DNA of 64,000 nucleotides from Clostridioides sp. (GCA_031261505.1 JAISJN010000006.1:36542-100541); one strand, 5' to 3'; counted from the stretch's first letter, positions 45,636-54,882 are shown. Translations and numbers: made by a program. Notes: generated by a model from the letters alone, not told the origin.

Positions 45636-46122
45636 AAAAGCCCTCCTTGTTGTTCTTAATACTAAGTCTTTTGTCACCCATAATTGACAAAGTATTTTGG
45701 GCTCTCTACATCACTTAATCTTTGTTTCAACTCACCCCCTTCTTGATTCTAAATTATATATATTCATATACAGCTAGTTCAGCCTAATGTTTTTGCTGAA
45801 CAAAGCTATTTATGATTCTAGATTTACTTGATTAATATGTATTTTGTATACATCGATTGGCATCATTTTTCTAATCCTCTGATATAATTACTACTTTTTA
45901 TCTGTATTGACAATCATATGTGAAAATTTCACATACTTATTTACAGGATTTTCAATTTCAGACATATTTAAGGTCTATTCTTAAATTTCTTTACTATAGG
46001 ACGCTAATTCGTTCCCAATTACTATAATACTGTAAAAAAGAAGTATTTTCAACGTTTTTTGAAATTTTATTTTTCGACTTTCTCATTCTCTTCTAATAGC
46101 ATAGTAGGATAATTTAGACATA

Positions 46123-46172
46123 AAAAAATACAGCATAAATATTCTAATTAAACAAGGTTTGCTGTATTTTTT
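46123..46172. terminator. Terminator of the sortase copy 1 operon
   Basis: AAAAAATACAGCA (46123-46135) pairs perfectly with TGCTGTATTTTTT (46160-46172), with T-runs on both strands. Confidence 0.85.
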
Positions 46173-46227
46173 AGATATATACCAGTAGAATAATGTGGCA
46201 CATATTGTCAAGTCTACTTTTCAAATG

Positions 46228-46250
46228 ATCATAAATCTCAAGTTATATAC
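46228..46250 (+). repeat. Two-hairpin dispersed repeat, right-tip remnant
   Basis: ATAAATCTCAAGTTATA, the exact right-tip sequence of copy D, ending a few bases past the stop of sortase copy 1. Hairpins are gone. Confidence 0.55.
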
Positions 46251-46252
46251 GT

Positions 46253-47029
46253 TTAAACTTTCTTTGCTAAGAGTACAATTCTCCCGTTTTGCTGTGAATA
46301 CTCACAGGTTACTAATGTGAGCAATTTATCGCCGTAAGAAGCGCCCACTCCCGTATCGTAGAGGGACTTGCCCTTACATGTATTTACGTAGTTTTCAAAT
46401 TCGTCAGGTATTTGTGCATCTGTAAATCTATAGAAATTAAAGTCTTTATGAGTTCCAGTATCTACCGTAGCCCTAAATACTGCAATTATCTGATACTCAT
46501 TCTCTCCGTTTACGGTATTAAAAATCACCTTCCTGTTTGATTCAAAAAACTTCTTATCATTATATCTATCAATATCGGTGAACATGCTTCCGTTATTCAT
46601 ATGATGTCCATAAATCACTATATTGTCGCTTGGTAGATCGAGATTGCTCTTATCGTCCACATATGGTACACCATACGATGATTTTTCCTTTTCGAAGTTG
46701 TGGTTGATGTAGTAATCTCTATTTTCCTTGGTTTGCATCACAGGATAGTTTATCCTAGTATTCGCAATGTTTATCCAGCCTACAAGGTCAGAGTTCTTCT
46801 TGCGTAATGTCCATAGCTCTGACATTTTTGGAACTTTTGTAGTATCCAGCTCCTCTGTTGAATTTTCTTTTTCACCTTTTTTTCCCGATTTCTCCAGCAT
46901 GTTTAACACGTCGTCAAATTTCTGACTCTGCTCCCTAGCCTCCATTGCGTGTTCGTATATCTTTACTCCACTTGTAACTAATGCAATAGCGCAGATTGCC
47001 ATAGCCATTATAAATATTATTTTTTTCAT
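46253..47029 (-). CDS. Class B sortase (copy 1)
   Basis: 258 residues, membrane anchor at about 3-21. Catalytic His142/143 in YGHHMNN, Cys242 in TLVTC and Arg250 in NGRIVLLAKK. It is clearly a paralogue of sortase copy 2 (shared NTRINYPVMQT, NHNF, YGVPY, GDKL(L/I)TL blocks), with a shorter linker and no Ser-rich stretch. Its start is only 6 bp after the adhesin stop at 47036, so they are translationally linked and the adhesin is the likely substrate. Confidence 0.93.
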   Translation of the reverse strand: MKKIIFIMAMAICAIALVTSGVKIYEHAMEAREQSQKFDDVLNMLEKSGKKGEKENSTEELDTTKVPKMSELWTLRKKNSDLVGWINIANTRINYPVMQTKENRDYYINHNFEKEKSSYGVPYVDDKSNLDLPSDNIVIYGHHMNNGSMFTDIDRYNDKKFFESNRKVIFNTVNGENEYQIIAVFRATVDTGTHKDFNFYRFTDAQIPDEFENYVNTCKGKSLYDTGVGASYGDKLLTLVTCEYSQQNGRIVLLAKKV

Positions 47030-47035
47030 AATACC

Positions 47036-48556
47036 TTAGTTATGTCTCTTATTTTTTAATCCAAGATATCCGCCGATTCCAAGGAATACTGCTGAAACTC
47101 CAGCGATAATATACATTGCGTATAAACTTCTGCTTTCACCCGTCTTAGGCGCTGTCTTGCTTGTAGTATTCTTCTTATTTGAATTGCTTGAATTGCTCGT
47201 CGTTTTAGGCTTATCATTGTACATTTCAACTGTTGTAACTACTCCAGCTTTTAGAGTCACTGTCTTATCTTTTGGTAGAGTGTATTTCTTAGAAGTATCG
47301 TCCTGTATTTCCGAAATCGTATAGTCTCCAATAGGTAGATTTGACAGTGAAATAATACCGTTTGAATTTGTCTTAAAATACTTTTTATATCCATTTGGAC
47401 CACTTACTCCAAATGTGAATCCTTCTATCTTTTTATCGTACGATGATTTGACTATCTTAAGTGCTCCCAGAGTTTTATCCTCTTCTTTTGCCTTTACCCC
47501 GACCTTTGCATATCCTAATACTTTATCAGGCATGGTTTTTTGAGAATACGTTACAACATCTTGAAGCGACTTAGTCTTTATTTCCCCATCAGACCAAACT
47601 CTTGTACCATATCTTACTGAATTGCGTTTTTTAGCAGTTAATACTATTGGTTTTATCGGTGCCTTATCGCTGTGTATCTTGATACTGTTTCCGCTGATTT
47701 CACATGTCGCACCGTTGTTTACCGAAAAATCGAATTGTTCAGCTATATTGTTCGTGTCATTAAATGTATATGAGTACCCTCCGTTTTTGTCTTTGCTCAT
47801 TTCTAAAACCTTCGCAGATTCTTCGCTATTAGCCATAAAACTAGGCAGCATCAAATGCTCCTTCACACCCTTTACTATCACACCGTAATTTGATATTATC
47901 TTCTGTTTCATAGGGCTGGCATAATTCACCGCATCTAGTACGCTCGCCTTACCCTGCGAACTAGCACTTCTTTCCATGAAGTTTAAATCCCTCTCACCTA
48001 CTTGCACTTCCCAGATGAGTAGCTGTGTCGCAATTTCGTTGCCTAGTTTATCCATATCTTCTTCATTGTCTGGTTTCCATGTGTCTGAATTATTTGCGTG
48101 ATAACCATAGTACAGTATTCTGCCGATCTGTTGCTCGATCTGCTTTGGAGTCAGGATATCGTTATACTTAGTCGGGTATGTATCCCAGTAAGTTTCATCC
48201 TTTTGCGATAATTCGGCTTGATTTTCTCCGCTTATAGGAACTCCCGGCTCAATGCAGTACGCCGCTGGACCATTTGGCGACCCAATCGCATTCGTCCAAA
48301 ATCCATCTTCTTTATTTATATTCCAACCGTTTAGAAATGCCAATTGCTCGTGCCCCATGAGGCCAGCCCATTCTTGATTCCCTGCCCACTCTGGATCTTT
48401 ATCCGCTGGACGTGGATAGATAACTCTATGTACGTTGGAGTCATCTGCCAGTACCTTAGACATAGGTGTATTTGAATATACTACTAATGTCATCACAATC
48501 GACAAAAACACTGATACACTCTTCTTTATTCTACTTATTCTACTTTTTTTATTCAT
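47036..48556 (-). CDS. Cell-wall-anchored thioester-domain adhesin (short)
   Basis: 506 residues. Signal peptide to about residue 37 (KVLADDS). The thioester domain repeats the pattern of the two other adhesins: YCIEPG with Cys101 and IATQLLIW with Gln178. One SpaA-like domain near the end (LKIVKSSYDKKIEGF to AGVVTTVEM), then a Ser/Asn/Lys linker and APKTGESR, hydrophobic stretch and KNKRHN. It is transcribed with sortase copy 1. It has an obvious ancestor in common with the adhesin at 39679. It is divergent from the metallophosphoesterase gene. Confidence 0.9.
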   Translation of the reverse strand: MNKKSRISRIKKSVSVFLSIVMTLVVYSNTPMSKVLADDSNVHRVIYPRPADKDPEWAGNQEWAGLMGHEQLAFLNGWNINKEDGFWTNAIGSPNGPAAYCIEPGVPISGENQAELSQKDETYWDTYPTKYNDILTPKQIEQQIGRILYYGYHANNSDTWKPDNEEDMDKLGNEIATQLLIWEVQVGERDLNFMERSASSQGKASVLDAVNYASPMKQKIISNYGVIVKGVKEHLMLPSFMANSEESAKVLEMSKDKNGGYSYTFNDTNNIAEQFDFSVNNGATCEISGNSIKIHSDKAPIKPIVLTAKKRNSVRYGTRVWSDGEIKTKSLQDVVTYSQKTMPDKVLGYAKVGVKAKEEDKTLGALKIVKSSYDKKIEGFTFGVSGPNGYKKYFKTNSNGIISLSNLPIGDYTISEIQDDTSKKYTLPKDKTVTLKAGVVTTVEMYNDKPKTTSNSSNSNKKNTTSKTAPKTGESRSLYAMYIIAGVSAVFLGIGGYLGLKNKRHN

Positions 48557-48728
48557 ATATTATCCTCCTGTGACACTTATTATTTTTGCATACTTTTCTG
48601 TCTATTACCTTAATACTATCCTATATTACATTCAAAATCAATCGCCATTTTTGTCATATCTAAACAATCTAAATCTTATACTTTATTAATGGGTTTATTT
48701 TGAATACTTTATGAGAGGGTGATTTTTT

Positions 48729-50624
48729 ATGAAGAATAAAAAGAGAATACTCATAGCTACAATATTCTTCATCTTGGCGTTTATTTCATATATGGAATAT
48801 GAATCTATAGATGAATCCATTCCCGACGCCGAGGTAAATGTACTCGCGACTTCTGACCTCCACGGGAATGTGCCGGATGAACTAGTCGATTATATACAGA
48901 AAAAGCGAGCTTCCGATCCAAATTTAATCACCGTAGACGGTGGAGATTTTTGGGACGCCCAGACGACTGAGATGAAGGAATGGGTTAGCGGCAAAAAGTT
49001 GATTGGGCTAAGTCTAAACGGACCCGAGTACAGTACTATATCCGCCCCCTACACTGGAAATCCTCCATTTCTAAAATCCATGTTAAAAATCAACTACGAT
49101 GCTGTAGTCCTAGGCAACCACGAATTTCTAAATGAAAAACCAGCCTTGGATAAAGTAATTGCAGGATTTGGGCAAAATAACGTACCCGTACTGTCAGCAA
49201 ATATATACAAGAACAGTGGTGGCAACTACGTCAAACCCTACGTTGTGAAAAATATAAAAACGAAAAAGGGCAAATTAAAGGTTGGAATTCTCGGTCTAAC
49301 TATAAGAGAGGTCGGCGAAAGAGATAAGGATGACGACGATCCCTATCACAACAACCAGTACCGATATCTTCAAAATCAGGATAACTACCGAGGCAAACTC
49401 TACGCTAACGACGTGATAAGCGAGGCGAAAAAATGGGTGAAGATGATGAACAGCAAGGAAAAACCCGATTTGATAATCGCCGTTGTCCACTCTGGTGAAA
49501 AGGCAAAGGTCCCCAAGAATCCAGGAAACGTAATCGGTGATTTAGCAGAGAGCGTGAGTGGAATAGACGCCATAGTCGCAGCTCATACACATAAGTACAT
49601 ATCCGAGCATAACTACACTGCGCCAGATGGACGTAGGGTTGTTGTAACTCAGCCAGGCGACCACGGTGAATATCTATCCAGTATAAATATTAAACTCGAG
49701 AAGCGATACAGAAAGTGGGAGGTTATATATAAACACACGGCTGTCAAAAACTTTGAATCCGTAGACGTCATCACTGCTTCAAGAATGCCAACAGACACAA
49801 ATGAGGGAATTTACTCTCAACTTGAAAACTTATCATATGATAGTCAATACAGGAGCGTGCTCGTAGACAACGGTAACTACCTCGATACCGCGACCCCTCT
49901 TTTAAACTCACTCTACTCCAAATACAAGGATAAGACATTGAGTTTGAAAGACAGTGAAAAGGTATTTAACTACAACCAGTACATATTCTTCAACTCAGTA
50001 ATACTTGGTGTAGACAATATTGACATAGCCTCCGACAGCCCCTGGAATGACAAGGAATTTAGAAAATATCTTAGAGACAAGGGCTACTACCTAGATATAA
50101 CCACTATATCGAGCAATATACTAGATAAGTCAAGTGGAAAGCCACATAATACACCGTACACTATAAATGTGGTATCAACAAAAGAAGGCAGTATCCGTAT
50201 CGGAATCCTAGGCGTCACATTAGACAGTGTAGGTACTGGATTTTCAACATCTACTACCAGTAATAGTCTAACTATTGTAGATCCCGCAAAAAATACGGAC
50301 AAATACGTTAGAGAGATGAAATCAAAAGGTTCCGATATAGTCGTCATCGTACTTAATTCGGGTAAGGCAAGCGACGGGAAGATAGATAAATCTATAATAG
50401 ATATATGTAATTCCTCAAAGGAGATAGATGCGATCGTGACTCAAAGCAATTCCGATGTAGATTCTTCAGTTTCAAGACTTAAGAAACAAGGAGGCGAGGT
50501 CTGTATCGTCAAAACGAGTGCCACTAAGGGCGTTTTGTCAAAACTACATTTTGAGGTCGATGAAATACGCGGCAAATGGCAGGTAAGGAATATAGTCCCG
50601 AAATTTTTTAGCTCAATGCCTTAA
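48729..50624 (+). CDS. Membrane-anchored metallophosphoesterase with a degenerate second catalytic-fold copy
   Basis: 631 residues. N-terminal membrane segment at about 6-20, then an outward-facing 5'-nucleotidase/UshA-like calcineurin fold: SDLHGN (Asp43, His45), DGGDFW (Asp73), GNHEF (Asn130, His131), VHSGEK and AAHTHKY. From about residue 400 a second stretch repeats the same order (NSVILGVDN, SSNILDKSSGKPHN, RIGILGVTLDSVG, IVVIVLNSG, DAIVTQSN) but has lost the metal ligands. The usual 5'-nucleotidase C-terminal substrate domain is not recognisable. The ATG follows GAGAGGGTG. The substrate is unknown; nucleotides or other phosphoesters are plausible. Confidence 0.85.
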   Translation: MKNKKRILIATIFFILAFISYMEYESIDESIPDAEVNVLATSDLHGNVPDELVDYIQKKRASDPNLITVDGGDFWDAQTTEMKEWVSGKKLIGLSLNGPEYSTISAPYTGNPPFLKSMLKINYDAVVLGNHEFLNEKPALDKVIAGFGQNNVPVLSANIYKNSGGNYVKPYVVKNIKTKKGKLKVGILGLTIREVGERDKDDDDPYHNNQYRYLQNQDNYRGKLYANDVISEAKKWVKMMNSKEKPDLIIAVVHSGEKAKVPKNPGNVIGDLAESVSGIDAIVAAHTHKYISEHNYTAPDGRRVVVTQPGDHGEYLSSINIKLEKRYRKWEVIYKHTAVKNFESVDVITASRMPTDTNEGIYSQLENLSYDSQYRSVLVDNGNYLDTATPLLNSLYSKYKDKTLSLKDSEKVFNYNQYIFFNSVILGVDNIDIASDSPWNDKEFRKYLRDKGYYLDITTISSNILDKSSGKPHNTPYTINVVSTKEGSIRIGILGVTLDSVGTGFSTSTTSNSLTIVDPAKNTDKYVREMKSKGSDIVVIVLNSGKASDGKIDKSIIDICNSSKEIDAIVTQSNSDVDSSVSRLKKQGGEVCIVKTSATKGVLSKLHFEVDEIRGKWQVRNIVPKFFSSMP

Positions 50625-50675
50625 GTTCAGGTACCTCTGTTAAATTACCATATTATTAGATAAGAGCTCCTCAGT

Positions 50676-50694
50676 ATATATAACTTGAGATTTA
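50676..50694 (-). repeat. Two-hairpin dispersed repeat, right-tip remnant (reversed)
   Basis: TATAACTTGAGATTTATG, the consensus right tip and start of the second stem; the rest is replaced by unrelated sequence leading into a terminator. Confidence 0.5.
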
Positions 50695-50707
50695 TGCTCA
50701 TACTATC

Positions 50708-50764
50708 AAAAAGAGGTTGTCCAATGGAAATATATAAATATCATCCACCAGTCAACCTCTTTTT
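50708..50764. terminator. Bidirectional terminator between metallophosphoesterase and ferredoxin genes
   Basis: AAAAAGAGGTTG (50708-50719) pairs perfectly with CAACCTCTTTTT (50753-50764) around a 33-base loop. Confidence 0.8.
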
Positions 50765-50807
50765 ATCAATTTTTAATATATACTTGTACCAATCTTAATC
50801 ATCGTGA

Positions 50808-50996
50808 TTATTCAACTGTTATTGCATCGACTGGACATGTTTCTTCAGCTTCTTGAGCTGATCCTATAAGAGATTCTTCTATTTCGCCTTCTTTAGCTAC
50901 AGAAAAACCTTCATCACCCATACTAAATATTTCTGGGCATATTCCTGTACATGCACCACATGCTATGCATACGTCTGGATCTACTTTTGCTTTCAT
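50808..50996 (-). CDS. Ferredoxin, 4Fe-4S type
   Basis: 62 residues. Cys10, 13, 16 and Cys54 (CIACGACTGIC ... TCPVDAI) can bind one [4Fe-4S] cluster; Cys20 is an extra one as in monocluster ferredoxins. It is a small cytoplasmic electron carrier, a possible partner for the hydrogenase and other redox enzymes, although not linked by operon. It has an AGGAGGTG site and its own near-consensus promoter with a palindrome at the start of transcription. Confidence 0.94.
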   Translation of the reverse strand: MKAKVDPDVCIACGACTGICPEIFSMGDEGFSVAKEGEIEESLIGSAQEAEETCPVDAITVE

Positions 50997-51020
50997 AATA
51001 TTACACCTCCTATGTTATTG

Positions 51021-51039
51021 TATCCTGTGATACAGGATA
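51021..51039. promoter_or_regulatory. Palindromic operator-like site upstream of the ferredoxin gene
   Basis: TATCCTGTGATACAGGATA, a perfect 7-base inverted repeat with a 5-base centre, covering the predicted transcription start and lying before the ribosome site. It suits a dimeric repressor; identity unknown. Confidence 0.5.
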
Positions 51040-51044
51040 ATATA

Positions 51045-51073
51045 ATTATACATTAGCTTTATCTTCTAAGCAA
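51045..51073 (-). promoter_or_regulatory. Sigma-A promoter of the ferredoxin gene
   Basis: TTGCTT (complement of 51068-51073), 17-base spacer, TATAAT (complement of 51045-51050). The -35 lies inside the 3' end of the acetyltransferase gene. Confidence 0.75.
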
Positions 51074-51582
51074 TAAACTAAAGTTATAATTTCGCTATGG
51101 TCGATTATGTTTATACTTTCTTTCCTCGAGTATCTATATTGGAAGCCAAACTTCTCGGCAACCCTCTTAGAATTCTCATTATCTAGATATATTTCACACC
51201 ACACTCTACTTATACCCAAATTATTGAACCCATAATCTAAAACCGCACGAACTGCTTCGGTAATATATCCCTGGCCCCAATAATTCGGATTTAATACGTA
51301 TCCTATGCTTCTATCCCGATCTCCAAATATAACTGGAAAAGGTTTTTTATTGTATAAACCTACACTTCCAATCACCTTGTGCTCGGAAATCAACTCCACA
51401 GCGTATGTATCCTGAACTTTTATGAATTTACGTATTGCCCTCTCACTATCTTCCTCGCATTTATGAGGAGCCCACCCCGCTCGAGGACCTACAAGTTCGC
51501 TTTTGGCGTACTCGTACAAGTTGTCCTTGTCTGACATCTTCCAATCTCTTAATAACAATCTATCCGTCGTGATTTGATTCAT
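51046..51582 (-). CDS. GNAT acetyltransferase, RimJ/RimL type
   Basis: 178 residues from the ATG at 51582; the ATG at 51591 is one base from the AGAAGGG site and thus unlikely. TDRLLLRDW at the start, GYVLNPNYWGQGYITEAVRAVLDYGF as acetyl-CoA-binding motif A, and NENSKRVAEKFGF as motif B are typical of the family that acetylates protein N-termini or small molecules. Target unknown. It is upstream of the ferredoxin gene on the same strand. Confidence 0.9.
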   Translation of the reverse strand: MNQITTDRLLLRDWKMSDKDNLYEYAKSELVGPRAGWAPHKCEEDSERAIRKFIKVQDTYAVELISEHKVIGSVGLYNKKPFPVIFGDRDRSIGYVLNPNYWGQGYITEAVRAVLDYGFNNLGISRVWCEIYLDNENSKRVAEKFGFQYRYSRKESINIIDHSEIITLVYCLEDKANV

Positions 51583-51613
51583 AGGGCGCATCCCTTCTAA
51601 TTTTTTGAATTAA

Positions 51614-51653
51614 ATGGACGCCCTCCAAGCTGGTGGATACGAAGGGCGTCCAT
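51614..51653. terminator. Hairpin terminator between nrdG and the acetyltransferase gene
   Basis: ATGGACGCCCT (51614-51624) pairs with AGGGCGTCCAT (51643-51653), 18-base loop. It lies about 105 bp after nrdG; the T-run is weak. Confidence 0.65.
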
Positions 51654-51758
51654 ATTTCAAGGGGGAGTTAAATTATTTAACTGCTAGTCGTCAAATAATT
51701 ATTGAAACTCTCATTAAAAAGTATTCCCCTGACTGCATGTTTTATTCATATAAAAATC

Positions 51759-52289
51759 TTAAATAATCTCTCTATCAAGATATTCTTCACTGATGCAAAC
51801 TTTCTTTTCTTTTAAACTCTTTTGCACATCTATTAGTCTTTGATTTCTCGAGCCTCTATAAGTTAAACTTATATCCCTCTTCGACTCGATAAATTTTCCA
51901 TCTACTAATATATCGATATTTTTCAAGAGATTTAAATTGTTAAAATACGAGTCACTGCTCTTGTCCAACAACTTATCGTAAGTAAATCCCGTGTATGCCC
52001 AGACATCAAGTCCTCTCTTCCTTGCTTCAATCGCTAAGTCTAGAAGAGGTTCTGGTTGTAAAAACGGCTCCCCACCTGAAAGTGTTATTCCCTTTTGTAG
52101 CCTAAGTCCGTCTATTTTAGCTATTATTTCCTCAGTATCTGCCTCGAATCCACCGCAGACATCATGGGTAAGTGGGTTGTGGCACCCCTTGCAACCGTGG
52201 TTGCAGCCTTGAGTCCAAATTACCATTCTAAGTCCCGGTCCATCTACTATGCTGTCCGTTAAGACGGGTGACGATAATCTTATCTTCAT
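51759..52289 (-). CDS. nrdG: NrdG, anaerobic ribonucleotide reductase activating protein
   Basis: 176 residues. Radical-SAM motif CNHGCKGC (Cys29, 33, 36) and LSGGEPF; GPGLR near the start is the usual SAM/iron-site neighbour. It forms the glycyl radical on NrdD using SAM and reduced flavodoxin or ferredoxin. It is downstream of nrdD on the same strand with a 120-bp gap, the standard pair. Confidence 0.96.
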   Translation of the reverse strand: MKIRLSSPVLTDSIVDGPGLRMVIWTQGCNHGCKGCHNPLTHDVCGGFEADTEEIIAKIDGLRLQKGITLSGGEPFLQPEPLLDLAIEARKRGLDVWAYTGFTYDKLLDKSSDSYFNNLNLLKNIDILVDGKFIESKRDISLTYRGSRNQRLIDVQKSLKEKKVCISEEYLDREII

Positions 52290-52409
52290 TACTATCCCTC
52301 ACTTATCATGTTTAGCGTGGATTTCCGCCTTATCTGAAGCTCAATCCACGTCTAATCATCTATTCGTCTATCTGTATATTTACAATAGTCTGCCAAACTT
52401 TTGTCTCGA

Positions 52410-54761
52410 CTATCTATGTTTTACCCTATCGTGTTCCTCAGCCTTTTTAGCGTTGTTGAACCTGTCGACAGTACCGACTAGATAACCTGTTATCCTTCTG
52501 ATCCTTTCGAATTTAATATTACTATCGTCTTCATTTCTTCCGCATACAGGACAGATGTTTCCAGGAATCACACCGGAGAATCCGCATACTGGGTCCCTGT
52601 CGACTGGATGGTTTATGCTTCCATAACCTATTCCCAAATCCTTCATAGCTCTTATTATGGTTTCAAATGCCTCTAGGTTATTAGAAGTATCTCCGTCTAG
52701 TTCAACATATGTTATATGACCCGCATTTGTAAGTTCGTGGTAAGGAGCTTCCTTAGCTATCTTATCAAAGGCAGATATCTCATGGTATACCGGCACGTGG
52801 AATGAGTTTGTATAATACTCTCTATCTGTTATACCTTCTATTTCACCAAATACCTTCTTATCTATTCTCGTAAATCTACCCGAAAGTCCTTCCGCTGGTG
52901 TCGCTATAAGCGAGAAGTTCAGTTTGTATTTATCCTGAGCCTCGTCCATCCTCTGTCTCATATGTGATACTATCTTAAGCCCAAGTTCCTGAGCCTCTTC
53001 ACTTTCACCGTGGTGCTTGCCGATAAGCGCCTTTAGGCATTCAGCTAGTCCTATAAATCCAAGTGTGAGAGTACCTTGTTTAATTACCTCTTCTAATTTA
53101 TCTTCTGGATCTAGTTCCTCAGAATCCATCCATACTCCCTGTCCCATGAGGAATGGGAAGTTCTTCATCTTCTTATTTCCCTGAACTACCATTCTTTCTA
53201 TCAATTGGTCTGTTATCAGGTCTATCTTTTCGTCCAGCTCTTCGAAAAATCCGTCTATATCGGGAACTTCGTTGTTTAATATCCCGTGTTTTATACCAAG
53301 TCTAGGTAGGTTTACAGTTGTAAATGAGAGGTTCCCCCTACCACTTACTGTTTCTGGTCCGCAAACATTACCTATTACCCTAGTCCTGCATCCCATGTAA
53401 GTTGCCTCTGTATCTGGATCCCCCTCTTTGTAGTACTCAAGGTTAAACGGTGCGTCTAGGAAACTGAAATTAGGGAACAATCTCTTAGCTGACACCCTAC
53501 AAGAAATCTTAAATAAATCGTAGTTAGGTTCTCCTGGATTAAAGTTAACTCCCTCCTTCACCTTGAATATAACTATTGGGAATATCGCTGTTTCTCCATT
53601 TCCAAGACCTTTTTCAAGAGATAGGAGCAGGTTTTTAGTCACCATTCTTCCCTCTTCTGAAATGTCGGTTCCCAGGTTTATACTAGAGAACGGAACCTGA
53701 GCACCAGCTCTTGAATGCATTGTGTTTAGATTGTGTATGAATCCCTCCATAGCCTGGTAAGTCTTCTTATCAGTCTCTCTCAAAGCTTCTGTATATGCAA
53801 ACTCCTGTATCTTAGATGCTAGAGTCATGTCTATATCAAACTCTTTCATCAATTTTTCGTTTTCAAGTTTTATATAAGACTTCTCTCTTTTTAAGCCTAC
53901 CTTCTTGCCCGATTCTTCCTCAGTTACATTGACAATGCTCCTTACTCTATCAGTCGCATCTTCATCTCTAAATAATTTAATAGCCTTTGATATATTAGAT
54001 GTATATAGTTTTTTATATGTTTTATAAACTCCCTTAGCTAGTCCATAATCAAAAAATGGTATACTCTGCCCACCGTGCTGGTCATTCTGATCACTCTGTA
54101 TAGCTATTGCAGCCAATGCAGCGTAACTCATAATATCGTTTGGCTCTCTCAAGAACCCATGACCTGTTGAAAATCCACCTTCAAACAACTTTCCTACATC
54201 TATCTGGCAGCAAGTTAATGTTCCCATATTCAAGAAGTCCATATCATGTATATGTATATCCCCATTGTCATGAGCAAATGAATGCGAAGGCTTAAGAGTA
54301 TGTGTCTTGCAAAATTCCTTTGAAACTGTACTTCCGTACTGTAGCATCGTACCCATGGCTGTATTTCCATCTATGTTAGCATTTTCCCTCTTTATATCTG
54401 CATCACTAGCGTCTTCAAAAGTAATCTCTTCTATAGACTTCATCAACCTAGTCTTTGAATTCCTTATTCTGCTTCTCTCAGTCCTGTACACTATATACTC
54501 TTCACTCGTCTTAGCGTGACCAGATTCAATAAGCACCTTGACAACTGCATTTTGTATATCCTCAACACCTGGCACATCATCCTCAAATGTTTTGTTGAGT
54601 AATCTTGTAACCTCGTTAGTCAACTCCTCAGCCGTCTGGTAATTAGGAACTTCTCCCTCTCTCTCAGCCACATTAGTAGCCGCTAAAAATATTGCTCGGG
54701 TTATCCTGTCACCGTTAAACGGTATAGTTCTTCCATCTCTCTTTTTTACTGATTGTACCAT
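52410..54761 (-). CDS. nrdD: NrdD, anaerobic ribonucleoside-triphosphate reductase
   Basis: 783 residues. An ATP-cone at about 1-95 (VKKRDGRTIPFNGDRIT) is the allosteric domain. The catalytic barrel follows. CGFSG...CPVCGR near the C-terminus is the zinc site, and RRITGYLVG holds the glycyl-radical glycine. It reduces NTPs to dNTPs without oxygen. The promoter region has two NrdR-like boxes. NrdG is encoded next. The ATG at 54761 gives a normal N-terminus. Confidence 0.97.
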   Translation of the reverse strand: MVQSVKKRDGRTIPFNGDRITRAIFLAATNVAEREGEVPNYQTAEELTNEVTRLLNKTFEDDVPGVEDIQNAVVKVLIESGHAKTSEEYIVYRTERSRIRNSKTRLMKSIEEITFEDASDADIKRENANIDGNTAMGTMLQYGSTVSKEFCKTHTLKPSHSFAHDNGDIHIHDMDFLNMGTLTCCQIDVGKLFEGGFSTGHGFLREPNDIMSYAALAAIAIQSDQNDQHGGQSIPFFDYGLAKGVYKTYKKLYTSNISKAIKLFRDEDATDRVRSIVNVTEEESGKKVGLKREKSYIKLENEKLMKEFDIDMTLASKIQEFAYTEALRETDKKTYQAMEGFIHNLNTMHSRAGAQVPFSSINLGTDISEEGRMVTKNLLLSLEKGLGNGETAIFPIVIFKVKEGVNFNPGEPNYDLFKISCRVSAKRLFPNFSFLDAPFNLEYYKEGDPDTEATYMGCRTRVIGNVCGPETVSGRGNLSFTTVNLPRLGIKHGILNNEVPDIDGFFEELDEKIDLITDQLIERMVVQGNKKMKNFPFLMGQGVWMDSEELDPEDKLEEVIKQGTLTLGFIGLAECLKALIGKHHGESEEAQELGLKIVSHMRQRMDEAQDKYKLNFSLIATPAEGLSGRFTRIDKKVFGEIEGITDREYYTNSFHVPVYHEISAFDKIAKEAPYHELTNAGHITYVELDGDTSNNLEAFETIIRAMKDLGIGYGSINHPVDRDPVCGFSGVIPGNICPVCGRNEDDSNIKFERIRRITGYLVGTVDRFNNAKKAEEHDRVKHR

Positions 54762-54882
54762 TTATTTACCCCCCAATTTATTTTCTCTTCTCTTATGCTA
54801 TTTGCCTTATTTAATCGATATTTCCTTTGAATTTTAAGTTGGTCGACATATTCTGTCGTAAAATTTTTGAATTTTAAGTTTT

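Larger units (their letters stand above)
45636..46252. other. Intergenic region upstream of the giant adhesin
   Basis: About 615 bp. It includes a TTTGTCA/TTGACAA inverted repeat at 45671-45692 (near the expected promoter), a hairpin AGCTAGTTCAGC/GCTGAACAAAGCT at 45773-45807, the sortase terminator at 46123-46172 and a repeat tip at 46228-46250. Promoter elements were not resolved, and I find no match to known c-di-GMP riboswitches. Confidence 0.4.
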
